The notes under the pieces were generated by a model that made no database searches, had not been told where the DNA came from, and saw only the letters and a program-made list of their open reading frames with translations. Shown here one piece after another: positions 1 through 9,011 of a DNA stretch of 64,000 bases. Source of the DNA: SHZL01 sp963815185 (GTDB taxonomy: Bacteria > Pseudomonadota > Gammaproteobacteria > Xanthomonadales > SZUA-36); contig CAWFGC010000018.1 in NCBI GenBank assembly GCA_963815185.1, positions 1 to 64,000 of the forward strand, written 5' to 3'. The first letter of the stretch is position 1, and the number at the start of each line of letters is the position of its first letter. The position numbers were made by a program, and so were the translations under genes.

Positions 1-5
1 TATTC

Positions 6-836
6 CTAGCGCTCCTCTTGCACCAGGGTTTTCGACTTGGCGAAGATCCAGGAAACAGCAAAGCCCGCTGTGAAGTTTTGTTTACTTTTAACCAGCGGAC
101 TGTCCTCGATAACGGCGCCGTGCAGGGTATCCCATTTTACGAACCCACCTACCCAATAGTGGGGGAAGCGTTTACTGAGGGCGGAAACAAATTGGCTGCC
201 GGCATAACCGCCGCGCGCTGAATAAGCGGGACGTGACGCGGTCGCATACGCGGGATCGACGCCGTATAAGTACTGGTGATAGCGCTGGTCCGCAAAAATC
301 GGCCCCGCCCCAATACCGAGGTTCCAGTCGGCGTTCCCACCAATGTCGTGCACATCCAGATCTAGCTGTGGCTGGAAAATATAACCCAGATACTTGGCGT
401 TTATGTCGATGACCGGACGTAACGGGAGCCGTAAATCAAGGTTTGTTTTTTTTGCATCGGAATGCAGCAGGAATAGATTCAGGGAGGGGCCGATTTCCAG
501 AGTGGGCTTCAGATCGGGCATTCCTTTACGTGCCCGGTTGTCGGAGCTTTTTACCGGCACGGAGCCATTCAAGCTCACATCCAGTTCAGCTTTATCGCTT
601 TTGAAAAACAAGCCACGCACATTTTCGCGGTCAACTTTCAGAAACTTGCCGCGATAGACGACGTACGGTACAGGCAGTACGTAAGTTTGCCTTTCATCCG
701 AGCCTCGATAGTCGGGAAAATCGATGACCGCCACGCCCGCGCCGGCTTCCCATAAAGGGGCATCGCCCGCATGGCTGCAAAGCGGAATGAGGCCAAGACC
801 AAGAAGAAGTGCAGACCACCGAATTGGTTTTTTCAT
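6..836 (-). CDS. MipA/OmpV family outer-membrane protein
   Basis: A predicted outer-membrane beta-barrel of the MipA/OmpV (MltA-interacting) family, about 276 residues and near the family's usual length. The start at 836 gives a lysine-rich N terminus (MKKPIRWS), a hydrophobic stretch and an Ala-x-Ala-like cleavage site (CSHAGDA), so it is exported by Sec. An in-frame ATG at 881 would add 15 residues before the signal peptide and overlap an upstream remnant, so it is less likely. The mature part shows the family pattern: a GAGVAVIDFPDYRGSDER start, alternating aromatic strands and a C-terminal aromatic (AVSWIF) near the end. In the family it is proposed to scaffold murein hydrolases or act as a porin-like protein. 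It is separate from the pigment cluster that follows. Confidence 0.85.
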   Translation of the reverse strand: MKKPIRWSALLLGLGLIPLCSHAGDAPLWEAGAGVAVIDFPDYRGSDERQTYVLPVPYVVYRGKFLKVDRENVRGLFFKSDKAELDVSLNGSVPVKSSDNRARKGMPDLKPTLEIGPSLNLFLLHSDAKKTNLDLRLPLRPVIDINAKYLGYIFQPQLDLDVHDIGGNADWNLGIGAGPIFADQRYHQYLYGVDPAYATASRPAYSARGGYAGSQFVSALSKRFPHYWVGGFVKWDTLHGAVIEDSPLVKSKQNFTAGFAVSWIFAKSKTLVQEER

Positions 837-838
837 TT

Positions 839-966
839 TCAGGCCTTGTTCGGGGTTTGCGATCGGTTCTGATAGGCGCACATAGCTTCGATTTCGAGCA
901 TCAAGTCCGTGCGAAAACGTTTGCTTGCAAGTACAACGCTTGATGCATCGCGTCGAAAACTTCTAT
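839..966 (-). pseudogene. RidA/YjgF-family C-terminal remnant
   Basis: Read on the minus strand, this stretch encodes RDASSVVLASKRFRTDLMLE followed by IEAMCAYQ and then a stop at 839-841. The VEIEA-like ending on a hydrophobic strand is typical of the C terminus of RidA/YjgF enamine/imine deaminases. No matching N-terminal part with a start codon is visible upstream in any frame, so this is best read as a truncated remnant. It sits directly upstream of the mipA-like gene on the same strand. The call rests on a short match only. Confidence 0.4.
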
Positions 967-1535
967 CTTGTGCGCCATCGTGTGGTACGCCACACAGCTA
1001 TAATGCCACGTAATTAGTCGATCGGTGCAACTGGTCAATTTTACACCGGTGACAACATATGCGCCACGCGCGACTGCTGTAATCAGAATCGGCCTTATAT
1101 AGGTGAGTAATCTGGCGTGCTTGTATGAAGTTCTGCGCCAGTCTTAACATGCTGGCAAGGTTACCAATAACCGTGCCGCCACCATTGCCGCCTAAGCAGG
1201 TTTTGCCGTCATGATTGACATATGAAAACAAATTGGAACAATAAATTAAGATGTGTTTCCAGCGCCCCCGTTGTTAAATTACGTCTTAAGTCCCATTGCA
1301 GTGCAGCTTGTCACTGTCTGGACATAACTAAACCACAAGGTTACCAGTTCGATGTGATAGAATTTAATCATTATGGGTCTAATTCACCGATGCTATGGAT
1401 AAATCCATGCCCGTGGCCTACGAAGTACGCCGCGCCGCGTTTACGGCTACAGCATGCGCAGTTGACCTCGAAGTCATGGCGGATGCGTAAACACAACATC
1501 CGGGTTGTGGATGAGACTGGTACAGCGATGCACTG
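967..1535. other. Intergenic / degenerate stretch before the pigment cluster
   Basis: About 570 bases with no convincing gene. In the same frame as the downstream chorismatase there is a short open stretch starting with ATG at 1395 (MDKSMPVAYEVRRAAF...), closed by TAA after 31 codons and followed by an in-frame TGA, so it may be eroded coding sequence or chance. A TTGACA-like hexamer lies near 1214 on the plus strand, but no good -10 partner is seen. Confidence 0.4.
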
Positions 1536-2597
1536 ATGCGCGACACAGTATTCCCTATGCGTGGCGAAAACCTGTCAATCGCGGCGTTTTTTAACCAACC
1601 GACAGGGTGGAAAGAAAGTGTGCTTGGCGCCCATTGTTATTCTGTGGGTACTGTCGAGTGCCAGGTGCAAGCTGACATGAGGATCCCCTGCATACACGTG
1701 CCTATGCAGAGACTGGATCCCGGCGATTCAATCTGCGAAGTCTGGCATGGAAGCGGGGAGCTGACGCAAGGTCAGAGTGGCGCCATACATTATCGCCATG
1801 ACGATAGTGTATTGTTCGGCGTGGTCGTGCTGTCTGAAACAATGTTTGAAGTAGGCGCTGACAAAACGCCGTTACAGCTGGCTACTGAGTCGTCTTATAG
1901 CCAGGTGTTCGAACTGCTCGACATACTGCGCTACCCGTATCTGCTCCGCTTCTGGAATTACATCGCTGACATTAACACCCACAGCTTCGGGCTGGAGCGT
2001 TATCGCCAGTTTAACCTCGGACGGTAGGACGCTTTCCTCGCGCATGGACGCGATGTGATGGGTAATGTCCCTGCCGCGTGTGCACTGGGTTCTGCTCAAG
2101 GGCCATTGACTATTGGCTTTCTGGCCGGGCGAGTGGCGCCGCTGAGTATTGAAAACCCGCGTCAGATCAGTGCCTATGAATATCCTCAGCAATATGGCCC
2201 GCGCAGTCCGACATTTTCACGTGCCACGCTCGTGCGCCAGGGGGATAATGAGGTGTTGTTTGTATCCGGCACCGCCAGCATTGTTGGCCACGCAAGCATG
2301 CACCCCACCGACGTCGTGGCGCAAACCCGTGAAACCATGACCAATATCAAGGCGGTGCTGGCCGAGGCCAATCGTCTCGCGAGCCGGCCCGGCTTCGATC
2401 TGTCCAGCCTGCATTACAAGGTATACGTGCGCAATCCGGCAGATCTGGAGCAAATCCGCGCCGAACTGAAGCAGTGCGTGGGCGACACGCTCTAGGCGGT
2501 CTATCTGCAGGCTGATGTGTGCCGCCAGGAGTTGCTGCTGGAAATCGAGGCCACTGGCACGCATCCGTTGGCATCCCTGTCCGGTCAGCGGGACTGA
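1536..2597 (+). pseudogene. xanB2: XanB2-like chorismatase (FkbO/Hyg5 family), two in-frame amber stops
   Basis: Homologue of bifunctional chorismatases that cut chorismate to 3-/4-hydroxybenzoate, the aryl starter for xanthomonadin-type pigments. Family-like segments are present in order: IPCIHVPMQRLDPGDSICEV, DDSVLFGVVVLSE, RFWNYIADIN, GLERYRQFNLGR, DAFLAHGRDV, HYKVYVRNP and, at the end, YLQADVCRQELLLEIEATG, the YjgF-like C-terminal strand. The frame is continuous, but TAG codons at 2025-2027 (a CAG Gln would fit) and 2493-2495 split it into pieces of 163, about 155 and 33 codons. The total of about 353 codons is close to the family's roughly 330. The terminal TGA is followed two bases later by the next gene. 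As written it would not give an active enzyme; nonsense decay or sequence error are both possible. Confidence 0.75.
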
Positions 2598-2599
2598 TC

Positions 2600-3421
2600 A
2601 TGCGCGTTGCGTTGCGGGTGCTGCTGACTGGCTATGATTACCTGGTGCTCTATCTTGGCCTGGCCTGGCTGGGGATACTGTGCCTGGCATGGACGCCGCT
2701 GGCGTTGATAATTTATCCGCTGTTGTCCGAGCGTCGTGGACGGGCGCTGGGGCGTTATGTCACCATGGCGGCGTTTCGATTTTACCTTGCCAGTCTTGGC
2801 GCATCGCGCCGCTGCAGCTTTGACCTGAAAGCGCTGGATGTCCTGCGCGATGAACCGTCATTGATTATTGCGCCCAATCATCCGTGCTTGCTGGATGCAG
2901 TGATGGTGATTTCACGGTTGCCAAATGTCGCCTGTGTGCTTAAGGCCCGGCTGATGAACAATGTTTTCCTCGGTGCGGGCGCTCGTCTGGCGCGCTACAT
3001 CCGCAATGTGCCGGTGCGGCGGATGGTGCATCTCGCTACCCTAGATCTCAACTCCGGCAGCCATCTGCTGCTATTTCCGGAAGGTACCCGAACGACCTCA
3101 TGCCCGGTCAATCCGCTCAACGGCAGTATCGGCCTGATCGCGCATCAGGCGCAAGTACCGGTTCAGACGATTCTGATAGAAGCCGATTCAGCGTATCTGA
3201 GAAAAGGCTGGTCGTTGTTCCGCAAACCGACTATGCCGATCCATTATCGGGTGCGCCTGGGGCGGCGTTTCGATCCACCGCAGCATACCCGGCGCTTCAT
3301 GGCTGAACTGGAACACTACTTCATGCATGAGCTGGTGCAAGGCTCGGCATTTTACCCGAGCAATTCCCTGCCCGAGCAAGCTGACCGCACTCTCGATTTC
3401 ACGACCCGCACGCACTCATGA
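2600..3421 (+). CDS. 1-acylglycerol-phosphate acyltransferase-like protein (PlsC family)
   Basis: Membrane-associated acyltransferase of 273 residues. An N-terminal hydrophobic region (residues about 10-45) precedes the acyltransferase block: the HX4D motif is NHPCLLD (about residue 92) and the glycerophosphate-binding motif is FPEGTRT (about residue 160). In xanthomonadin and aryl-polyene clusters such enzymes attach the polyene to a glycerol or glycolipid anchor, which is the inferred role here. The start at 2600 lies just after the TGA of the chorismatase reading, and its 3' end overlaps the next gene by 4 bases (ATGA), so the plus arm is an operon. Confidence 0.85.
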   Translation: MRVALRVLLTGYDYLVLYLGLAWLGILCLAWTPLALIIYPLLSERRGRALGRYVTMAAFRFYLASLGASRRCSFDLKALDVLRDEPSLIIAPNHPCLLDAVMVISRLPNVACVLKARLMNNVFLGAGARLARYIRNVPVRRMVHLATLDLNSGSHLLLFPEGTRTTSCPVNPLNGSIGLIAHQAQVPVQTILIEADSAYLRKGWSLFRKPTMPIHYRVRLGRRFDPPQHTRRFMAELEHYFMHELVQGSAFYPSNSLPEQADRTLDFTTRTHS

Positions 3422-4182
3422 CGGCTGTCTCGACCACGCATCTTGTACTCATACCCAGCTATAACCCCGGCGCCAAGGTCTATGAAACCGTGCATGCGGC
3501 ACGTCAATGCTGGACCCCGGTGTGGGTGGTGGTAGATGGCAGCACAGACGGCAGCGCCGATGGCTTGCTTGCGATGGCGGCGCAGGACCCCGGCCTGCAC
3601 GTGATCGTCCTGCCGCGTAACCAGGGCAAGGGTACGGCGATATTGCATGGCCTGGATCAGGCGGCAGCAGCGGGATTCGGCCACGTATTAACCATGGATT
3701 CCGACGGCCAGCATCCACCCGAATGTATCGCTGCGTTCATGGCGGAATCCTCCAGGCAGCCGGCGGCAATGATATTGGGCGTGCCAGAGTTCGATGCCAG
3801 CGCACCGGGCTTGCGCGTGAAAGGGCGACGGATTTCCAACTGGTGGGCCAATCTGGAAACGCTGTGGGCAGGCATTGGTGACTCGTTATTCGGGTTCCGC
3901 GTGTATCCGATTGACGCGTTGCGGCGGGTGATGCGCCATCAGCCGTGGATGCGTCACTTCGACTTCGATCCCGAGGCTGTGGTGCGCCTGTGCTGGCGCG
4001 GGGTCAGGCCAGTCAATTTGCCCGCCCCGGTTCGCTACTTCAGCATGGAGGAAGGCGGCGTGTCGCATTTCCGCTACTTGCGCGATAATGTGTTATTGAC
4101 CTGGATGCACACCCGACTGTTTTTCGGCTTTGTGTTGCGCTTGCCTGTTTTGCTGGTAAGGCGTGGGTTGGGACGTTTTTGA
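3418..4182 (+). CDS. Family 2 glycosyltransferase
   Basis: GT-A fold glycosyltransferase of 254 residues. The nucleotide-binding start (LVLIPSYNPG), the VVDGSTDGS loop and the metal-binding TMDSDGQH (a DXD-type motif) are all visible. The C-terminal third is basic and hydrophobic (FFGFVLRLPVLLVRRGLGRF), suggesting membrane association. It starts in an ATGA overlap with the acyltransferase, and the two are often paired (or fused) in aryl-polyene clusters, where they are thought to build the lipid anchor. This is the last gene of the plus arm; it runs convergently towards the methyltransferase with about 70 bases between them. Confidence 0.85.
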   Translation: MTAVSTTHLVLIPSYNPGAKVYETVHAARQCWTPVWVVVDGSTDGSADGLLAMAAQDPGLHVIVLPRNQGKGTAILHGLDQAAAAGFGHVLTMDSDGQHPPECIAAFMAESSRQPAAMILGVPEFDASAPGLRVKGRRISNWWANLETLWAGIGDSLFGFRVYPIDALRRVMRHQPWMRHFDFDPEAVVRLCWRGVRPVNLPAPVRYFSMEEGGVSHFRYLRDNVLLTWMHTRLFFGFVLRLPVLLVRRGLGRF

Positions 4183-4252
4183 TTTTACCGGAACAGGAAT
4201 TCCAATACATGGCAGCCAGCGACGCGCCTGGTGTCGATTGGTTATGTAATGC

Positions 4253-5029
4253 TCACTGGTCAGGCTGGCCAGGATCGGCCTTGACAGCCTGGTATTCTGA
4301 AAATATGCCGAGCTCCAGGTGGCGTTTAACCTGCGTCAGCTTCGCAGCGCTGAGCGTGGCCACGATATGTTCGGGGGGTACGCAGGCTTCGATGCTATCC
4401 CAGAAATAACGCCAGATCGTCGCGGTGTCTTTTTGCCTGGAAACGATTCGTGTCAGCAAGGGAATCACGCCACGCATATAGCTTTTTAGCAGCCATTGCC
4501 CAAAACGGCTTTGCGGTTTGGTAATTTCAAGCAGGCATAAACGGCCAGCGGGCTTCAGAACCCGTTCGAACTCTGCAAAGGCCGTGGCCAGATCGCTTAT
4601 ATGGCGCAGCGCGTAGCCCATGCTCAAAAAATCAAAATGATTGTCAGGAAAAGGCAAAGACTCGGCGCGGCCTTCTATCAACACCATTGTGTCAGGTAAC
4701 TTGCTGGCGGCCATCATGCCTGGGCTGGGATCGACTCCGGTGACCAGAGCGGCATCGCCTGCCAGAATACACGCCTGAGCTGCAACCAGCCCGGTGCCCA
4801 CGCCGACGTCCAGTACCTCCATGCCTGTTCTCAAACCGCCGCGAATGAGCGCATCGCGCCGATAGCGGGATCCGGTACCCCACGCAAGCATCGACTCGAT
4901 ACGGTCGTAATCCGCAGCGGTATTATCGAAAATCCGGCGTAAATAAGCTTGCCGATCCTGCTCTGTCTGGTAGTAATCGGTCAGCGGGAGATGTGGTGCA
5001 TGCACTGGAGTCGGTTTGGAGGGGGGCAT
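4253..5029 (-). CDS. SAM-dependent class I methyltransferase (UbiE-like)
   Basis: 258 residues with the class I methyltransferase core: motif I VLDVGVGTGLVAA, an acidic residue at the end of the next strand (GVDPSPGMM) and the LRHISDL and LLEITKP segments characteristic of UbiE/COQ5-like enzymes. In a pigment cluster the inferred role is methylation of the aryl head group, since many aryl polyenes carry ring methyl or methoxy groups. It is the last gene of the long minus-strand operon, 14 bases downstream of the ketoreductase. A quinone methyltransferase role cannot be excluded, but the context argues against it. Confidence 0.8.
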   Translation of the reverse strand: MPPSKPTPVHAPHLPLTDYYQTEQDRQAYLRRIFDNTAADYDRIESMLAWGTGSRYRRDALIRGGLRTGMEVLDVGVGTGLVAAQACILAGDAALVTGVDPSPGMMAASKLPDTMVLIEGRAESLPFPDNHFDFLSMGYALRHISDLATAFAEFERVLKPAGRLCLLEITKPQSRFGQWLLKSYMRGVIPLLTRIVSRQKDTATIWRYFWDSIEACVPPEHIVATLSAAKLTQVKRHLELGIFSEYQAVKADPGQPDQ

Positions 5030-5043
5030 GTCGTCACTCTCCG

Positions 5044-5763
5044 TTAAATGATGCCGCCGTTGATGGAGATAATCTGCCCGGTGATATAAGCCGCCTGCAT
5101 CGAGGCGAGAAACCCGATCAGGTCTGCAACTTCGGCAGGGGCGCCGGCGCGGTTCATTGGCACCAGGCGCGCGATATCCCGGGCGTCGAACACGGATTCG
5201 CTCATGGGGGTGTCGATAATACCGGGCGCAACCGCGTTCACGGTTATGCCCCGGCTGGCGACTTCCAGCGCCAGCGACCTGGTTGCGGAATTAAGCGCGC
5301 CCTTGGCGGCGGAATAATTGACCTGACCGCGATTGCCGGTCAGTGCGGCGATGGAGGATACATTGATAATGCGCCCCCAGCGGCTGCGGATCATCGGCAT
5401 CATCAACGGCTGGGTAACGTTGAAAAAACCGTTGACGGACACGTCCATCACCCGGCGCCACTGCTCGGCGCGCATGCCGGGGAATATGGCGTCGTCATGG
5501 ATGCCCGCATTGTTGACCAAAATCTGGATCGGCTGGCGTTCGACGAGTGGCGTCAGCACATCGGCTACAGCTGAACTGTCAGTTACATCAAATGCGAGTA
5601 CCTCCGCGCTGCCGCCGCTTGCACAAATGGCATCAGCCACAGTTTGTGCGGCTGATAGTCCACGATTGGCATGAACGTAGACATGGCAGCCATCGGCGGC
5701 AAGACGGCGGCAAATGGCCGCGCCAATGCCGCCGCTGCCGCCGGTAACCATGGCATTTTTCAT
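5044..5763 (-). CDS. 3-oxoacyl-ACP reductase (FabG-like SDR)
   Basis: 239-residue short-chain dehydrogenase/reductase. NAD(P)-binding glycine motif TGGSGGIGAAI at residues about 7-17, NNAG motif (VNNAGIHDD) and catalytic Ser-Tyr-Lys (NVSSIAALTG... VNYSAAKGA). It reduces 3-ketoacyl-ACP to 3-hydroxyacyl-ACP in each round of polyene extension (the ApeQ role in the E. coli aryl-polyene cluster). Its ATG overlaps the dehydratase stop by 4 bases, a sign of translational coupling. The length and motifs look intact. Confidence 0.9.
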   Translation of the reverse strand: MKNAMVTGGSGGIGAAICRRLAADGCHVYVHANRGLSAAQTVADAICASGGSAEVLAFDVTDSSAVADVLTPLVERQPIQILVNNAGIHDDAIFPGMRAEQWRRVMDVSVNGFFNVTQPLMMPMIRSRWGRIINVSSIAALTGNRGQVNYSAAKGALNSATRSLALEVASRGITVNAVAPGIIDTPMSESVFDARDIARLVPMNRAGAPAEVADLIGFLASMQAAYITGQIISINGGII

Positions 5764-6236
5764 GGCGCATCTTCCGAGGTGGATGTGATTGTGCCAGCAT
5801 CGAGCACGACTGTGGCGCGTCCATCCAGTAGCAGGCGACCGGCTGCGCTGACGCTGAACTGATAAAGAATGCTGTTTTCGCTGCGTGTGATGCAGGTGGC
5901 TTCCACCCGCAGATCGGCGACGATGCCGTCCAGCCGTGGCACATGCAACTGTGTGCCGCGCACGCTGACCAGATAACCGGTCCGTGCATGGCTGCTGTCG
6001 GGTGGCGCCAGCAAGGCGCCGTGCACGGCCATGGCCTGCGCCGCGTATTCGATACCACAGGCAGCGCCCAGTCGATTGTTGGCGCGTAACGGGTTATCGG
6101 CCGCGCGATGGCTACTCGCGCGACACTGGATGCGCTGCGGATCCCATGCCTCAACATAATCCAGCAGGCACATGGCGCCCTGATGCGGGATATGGCGGGC
6201 AATCCAGGCGTGATCCAGTCGGTTTTTATTTAGCAC
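5760..6236 (-). CDS. Hotdog-fold 3-hydroxyacyl-ACP dehydratase (ApeP-like)
   Basis: 158 residues of the FabA/FabZ-like hotdog type found in aryl-polyene clusters. The N terminus has the conserved IPHQGAMCLLDYV segment, carrying the HxGxM-type catalytic His, and the central helix CGIEYAAQAMAVHGAL is the family hallmark. It dehydrates 3-hydroxyacyl-ACP to the trans-enoyl chain, which is left unreduced so that a conjugated polyene builds up. It sits between the ketosynthase partner (7-base overlap) and the ketoreductase (4-base overlap). Confidence 0.8.
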   Translation of the reverse strand: MLNKNRLDHAWIARHIPHQGAMCLLDYVEAWDPQRIQCRASSHRAADNPLRANNRLGAACGIEYAAQAMAVHGALLAPPDSSHARTGYLVSVRGTQLHVPRLDGIVADLRVEATCITRSENSILYQFSVSAAGRLLLDGRATVVLDAGTITSTSEDAP

Positions 6237-7024
6237 AGTGCGATTGCAACGGCGATACGTGTGCTGTCGAGGTAATCCAGCACCAGGCGTTTATCTTGCC
6301 GCAGTGCGATACTGCACAACAGTGGTAAGCCACGCGCGGCAGGGATGGCTTTGCGCAGGCCTTCAAGCGCGGCATCGTCGAGCGGGTCTGCGTTGGCGTC
6401 AGTCAGGTCAACGGTGATTTGCGCCAACGCTTGTGCGCTGCGTTGCGGCGCCAGCACCAGTGCAATACCAAATGCATCGGGGATGGAGCGGGCGCTGTAG
6501 AGTGGCTCCGGGTAAGCGGTGTCGCACGCCAGCAAAACGGTGCGTGTGTTTTCCACCAGCACCTGGGTGAGCGCCTCCAGCAGACCCGCGCCGAAGCTGG
6601 CGTCAAAGGCGCTCAACACCGATGATGTGGTCATCGCGCCGGTGGCGATACTCCAGTACCCGGCGGCCGCGTTATGCACGGAATTATGAAAGCGGGTCGG
6701 GGAGATTAGCCGGTCATCCGAGGCGAGCATTTCACAGATGCTGTGACAGGTATCTCCGTCGCTGCCAGACGAAGAAAACACGCAGGGCAAGACGGCGGCG
6801 TCGAGTCCGGCTGCAGCGATGGCTTCTAGTCCTGTCGCCAGGGTGAGTTTGACAATCGTGCCACTGCGCCGGCGTTCTGCCGCCGGCAACAACGCGGGTG
6901 ACGGCAGCACGGTTTTGTGCGGTTGATAGGGTTGCTGCCCGCTAAAGACAGCCTGACCGGCCGGCCAGTCGGTCAAGCCGGGGCCGAGCAAGCCGATGCC
7001 TTCGATGTAGGCGGTGAGTGTCAT
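6230..7024 (-). CDS. Beta-ketoacyl synthase-like partner (chain-length-factor type)
   Basis: 264 residues from the ATG at 7024 (MTLTAYIEGIGLLGPGL). It resembles the N-terminal thiolase fold of ketosynthases but is short and lacks the Cys-His-His triad. The place of the nucleophile elbow reads SAFDASFGAG, with no Cys. The family is the beta-ketoacyl-synthase-like N-terminal domain protein (ApeC-like) found beside the true ketosynthase in aryl-polyene clusters. It probably forms a heterodimer with it, like a chain-length factor. An ATG at 7057 would add 11 residues overlapping the ketosynthase; the start at 7024 gives the usual 4-base overlap. Confidence 0.75.
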   Translation of the reverse strand: MTLTAYIEGIGLLGPGLTDWPAGQAVFSGQQPYQPHKTVLPSPALLPAAERRRSGTIVKLTLATGLEAIAAAGLDAAVLPCVFSSSGSDGDTCHSICEMLASDDRLISPTRFHNSVHNAAAGYWSIATGAMTTSSVLSAFDASFGAGLLEALTQVLVENTRTVLLACDTAYPEPLYSARSIPDAFGIALVLAPQRSAQALAQITVDLTDANADPLDDAALEGLRKAIPAARGLPLLCSIALRQDKRLVLDYLDSTRIAVAIALC

Positions 7025-8313
7025 GGCTTGCCCGTCCGTCCAAAAACCAGACTGCAATTGGTGCCGCCGAATCCAAAGGAGTTGCTGAGCACGCGCGCCA
7101 CCTGCTGATCGCGATTAACCAGTACATAATCGAGATCCAGCGTCGCGTCGAGTTGCAGGGTGTTGAGCCCGGCAGGCAGCAAGCCGTGTTGCAGTATCAG
7201 CGTGCAAATCACCGCCTCCACGCCACCGGCGGCGCCCAGGGTGTGGCCTGTCGCGCCTTTGGTGGAGCTGCACGGCGTGCCCGAGCCGAATACAGTGTGA
7301 ACTGCCTTCCCCTCCGCTGCATCGTTGCTTTGGGTGGCGGTGCCGTGCAGGTTGATATAGTCAATTTCAGATGACTGCAAACCCGCCATCTTCAGCGCAT
7401 CCAGCATGGCCATGCGGGCGCCCAGGCCTTCCGGATGCGGTGATGACATGTGATAGGCATCGCTGGATTCGCCGATCCCGAGCAGGAGCACAGCTTCCGC
7501 ATCCAGATGTTCCGGGGTCCATTCCAGCAGCGCGAAGGCGGCCGCTTCGCCGATCGAGATGCCGTTGCGTTGCGTATCAAACGGGCGACAGGCCTGTTCA
7601 GAAACCAGGCCAAGCGAGTTAAAGCCATACAGCGTCGTCAGACACAGCGAATCCACGCCGCCTACCACGGCCGCGTCAATTAGTCCCGCTGCCATCATGC
7701 GCCGCGCCGAACCGAATACCTTGGCGCTGGACGAGCACGCCGATGACACCACGACCGCCGGACCCGTCAGCCCAAAATAATGGCGCGTGAAATCCGCGAC
7801 GGAAAAAGTGTTGTGCGTTGTACCATAAATAAAATCGGCAGGCAACGAGCCGCTCACCGGATCGCGACGCCGGTAGGCCAGCTCGGTTTGTAGAATGCCG
7901 GAAGTGCTGGTGCCGAGGAACAGACCAATGCGCTGTGCGCCGTATTTTCCAATGGCGGCGCGCACCGCTTCGGCAAATCCATCCTGCATCAATCCCAGCA
8001 ACGCGAGCCGGTTGTTGCGGCAATCAAAGTCGGCCAGGTGAGCGGGTAATTGTACCGCATCCACTTCAGCCACTTCGCCAATGTATGTCGCCAGATCCAC
8101 CGTATCAAATGCGCACGGCGCCAGCCCGGCGCGGCGCTGACGCAGTGCGGTCAGGGTCTGGTCGAGACCGCGACCGATGCTGCTGGTCACGGTGAAATGG
8201 GAGAGCCAGAGTGGGTTCAAGGAAAAGTAATCCAATCGGATGTAAGGAAGAATTCTAGCAAAATCCAGAAATTGGTTTGGATTAAATAGATGACTGGCGA
8301 ACTTTACCGGCAA
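7021..8313 (-). CDS. 3-oxoacyl-ACP synthase (KAS II/ApeO-like)
   Basis: Condensing enzyme with an intact catalytic triad: nucleophile Cys in VVVSSACSSSAKVF, His in NLHGTATQSND and His in KGATGHTLGAAGG, followed by the NSFGFGGTN ending. It extends the aryl starter with malonyl-ACP units. The open frame from 8313 gives 430 residues, but the first 31 do not look like a ketosynthase and overlap the PAP2 gene by 32 bases. A TTG at 8220 (then NPLWLSHFTVTSSIGRGL) would give about 399 residues, the usual size, though no strong ribosome site is visible. Only one full ketosynthase is present, whereas the E. coli cluster has more. Confidence 0.88.
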   Translation of the reverse strand: MPVKFASHLFNPNQFLDFARILPYIRLDYFSLNPLWLSHFTVTSSIGRGLDQTLTALRQRRAGLAPCAFDTVDLATYIGEVAEVDAVQLPAHLADFDCRNNRLALLGLMQDGFAEAVRAAIGKYGAQRIGLFLGTSTSGILQTELAYRRRDPVSGSLPADFIYGTTHNTFSVADFTRHYFGLTGPAVVVSSACSSSAKVFGSARRMMAAGLIDAAVVGGVDSLCLTTLYGFNSLGLVSEQACRPFDTQRNGISIGEAAAFALLEWTPEHLDAEAVLLLGIGESSDAYHMSSPHPEGLGARMAMLDALKMAGLQSSEIDYINLHGTATQSNDAAEGKAVHTVFGSGTPCSSTKGATGHTLGAAGGVEAVICTLILQHGLLPAGLNTLQLDATLDLDYVLVNRDQQVARVLSNSFGFGGTNCSLVFGRTGKP

Positions 8314-8887
8314 CGCCAGCGTCCACGCGATGTCGCAATGACATACAGGCAGTCAAGGCGCCCAGCGCGAGACCTGCCATCACATCCACCGCGACATGTT
8401 GGCGTATAGCCAATGTGGAATAAACGATGCCCGTACACCACAGCGCATTGAAGACGAGTATCCACCGTGGTGCGCCAATGCGGCGCAGCAAGTGATGTAA
8501 CCAGATACCCGAAAAAACTGCTGTGGTGACATGCAGCGAAGGGCAGGCATTGCCCGAGGTATCCAGGTTCTTAAGGAAATTCACGTCAGGATACTGAGCC
8601 CAGTTTATATTGGCTGCAGGTACGACTGTGGGCCAGAAGTAGAATACGATCAGTCCTGCGAGGCAGGTTCCGGCCATGACCATACCATAGCCATACAGTT
8701 CACGCCGCGTTGCCAGTAATGCCGGCGGCAGGGAAACATAGACCCACAGTGAGAAATACAAGGGCGAGGCCAGAGGCTGAAAGCCGATCAGGCGATCCAG
8801 TAAGGTGATGGGCATGATCGTCATCGGGTAAGCCGGCTCTTTGAGCAAATAGAAGTAAGCACAGAAAAACACGCCGATGAAAATCAT
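8282..8887 (-). CDS. PAP2-type membrane phosphatase
   Basis: 201 residues with five to six predicted membrane helices and PAP2 superfamily motifs: ACPSLHVTTAVFSG (P-S-x-H) and a C-terminal STLAIRQHVAVDVMAG (S-x2-x-x-x-H-x3-D type). The first PAP2 motif is not obvious, so it may belong to the inositol-phosphorylceramide-synthase-like branch. It would dephosphorylate a lipid phosphate at the membrane. Its place inside the aryl-polyene operon, next to a glycan deacetylase, suggests a role in making or recycling the lipid anchor, but this is inference. Confidence 0.75.
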   Translation of the reverse strand: MIFIGVFFCAYFYLLKEPAYPMTIMPITLLDRLIGFQPLASPLYFSLWVYVSLPPALLATRRELYGYGMVMAGTCLAGLIVFYFWPTVVPAANINWAQYPDVNFLKNLDTSGNACPSLHVTTAVFSGIWLHHLLRRIGAPRWILVFNALWCTGIVYSTLAIRQHVAVDVMAGLALGALTACMSLRHRVDAGVAGKVRQSSI

Positions 8888-9011
8888 CGTTCCGATACTT
8901 TTAAGATACGTATGCCTGGGAATTACCGCTGCAGCTTGACGGTACCAGGGCGTCTGCTGACTATTTTCGTTCAGAGCTCATTCCCCATGGTTGCGGTAAT
9001 CCTGACACGAA

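Noticed and set aside
1222..1536. Open frame of 104 codons
   Set aside because: Composition and sequence (Pro/Arg-rich, no domain) do not look protein-like, and it overlaps the frame of possible chorismatase upstream sequence.
1536..2597. Amber recoding (pyrrolysine-like or suppressor) in the chorismatase
   Set aside because: Other disrupted genes in the window carry TAA, TGA and frameshifts too, so decay or error explains it better.
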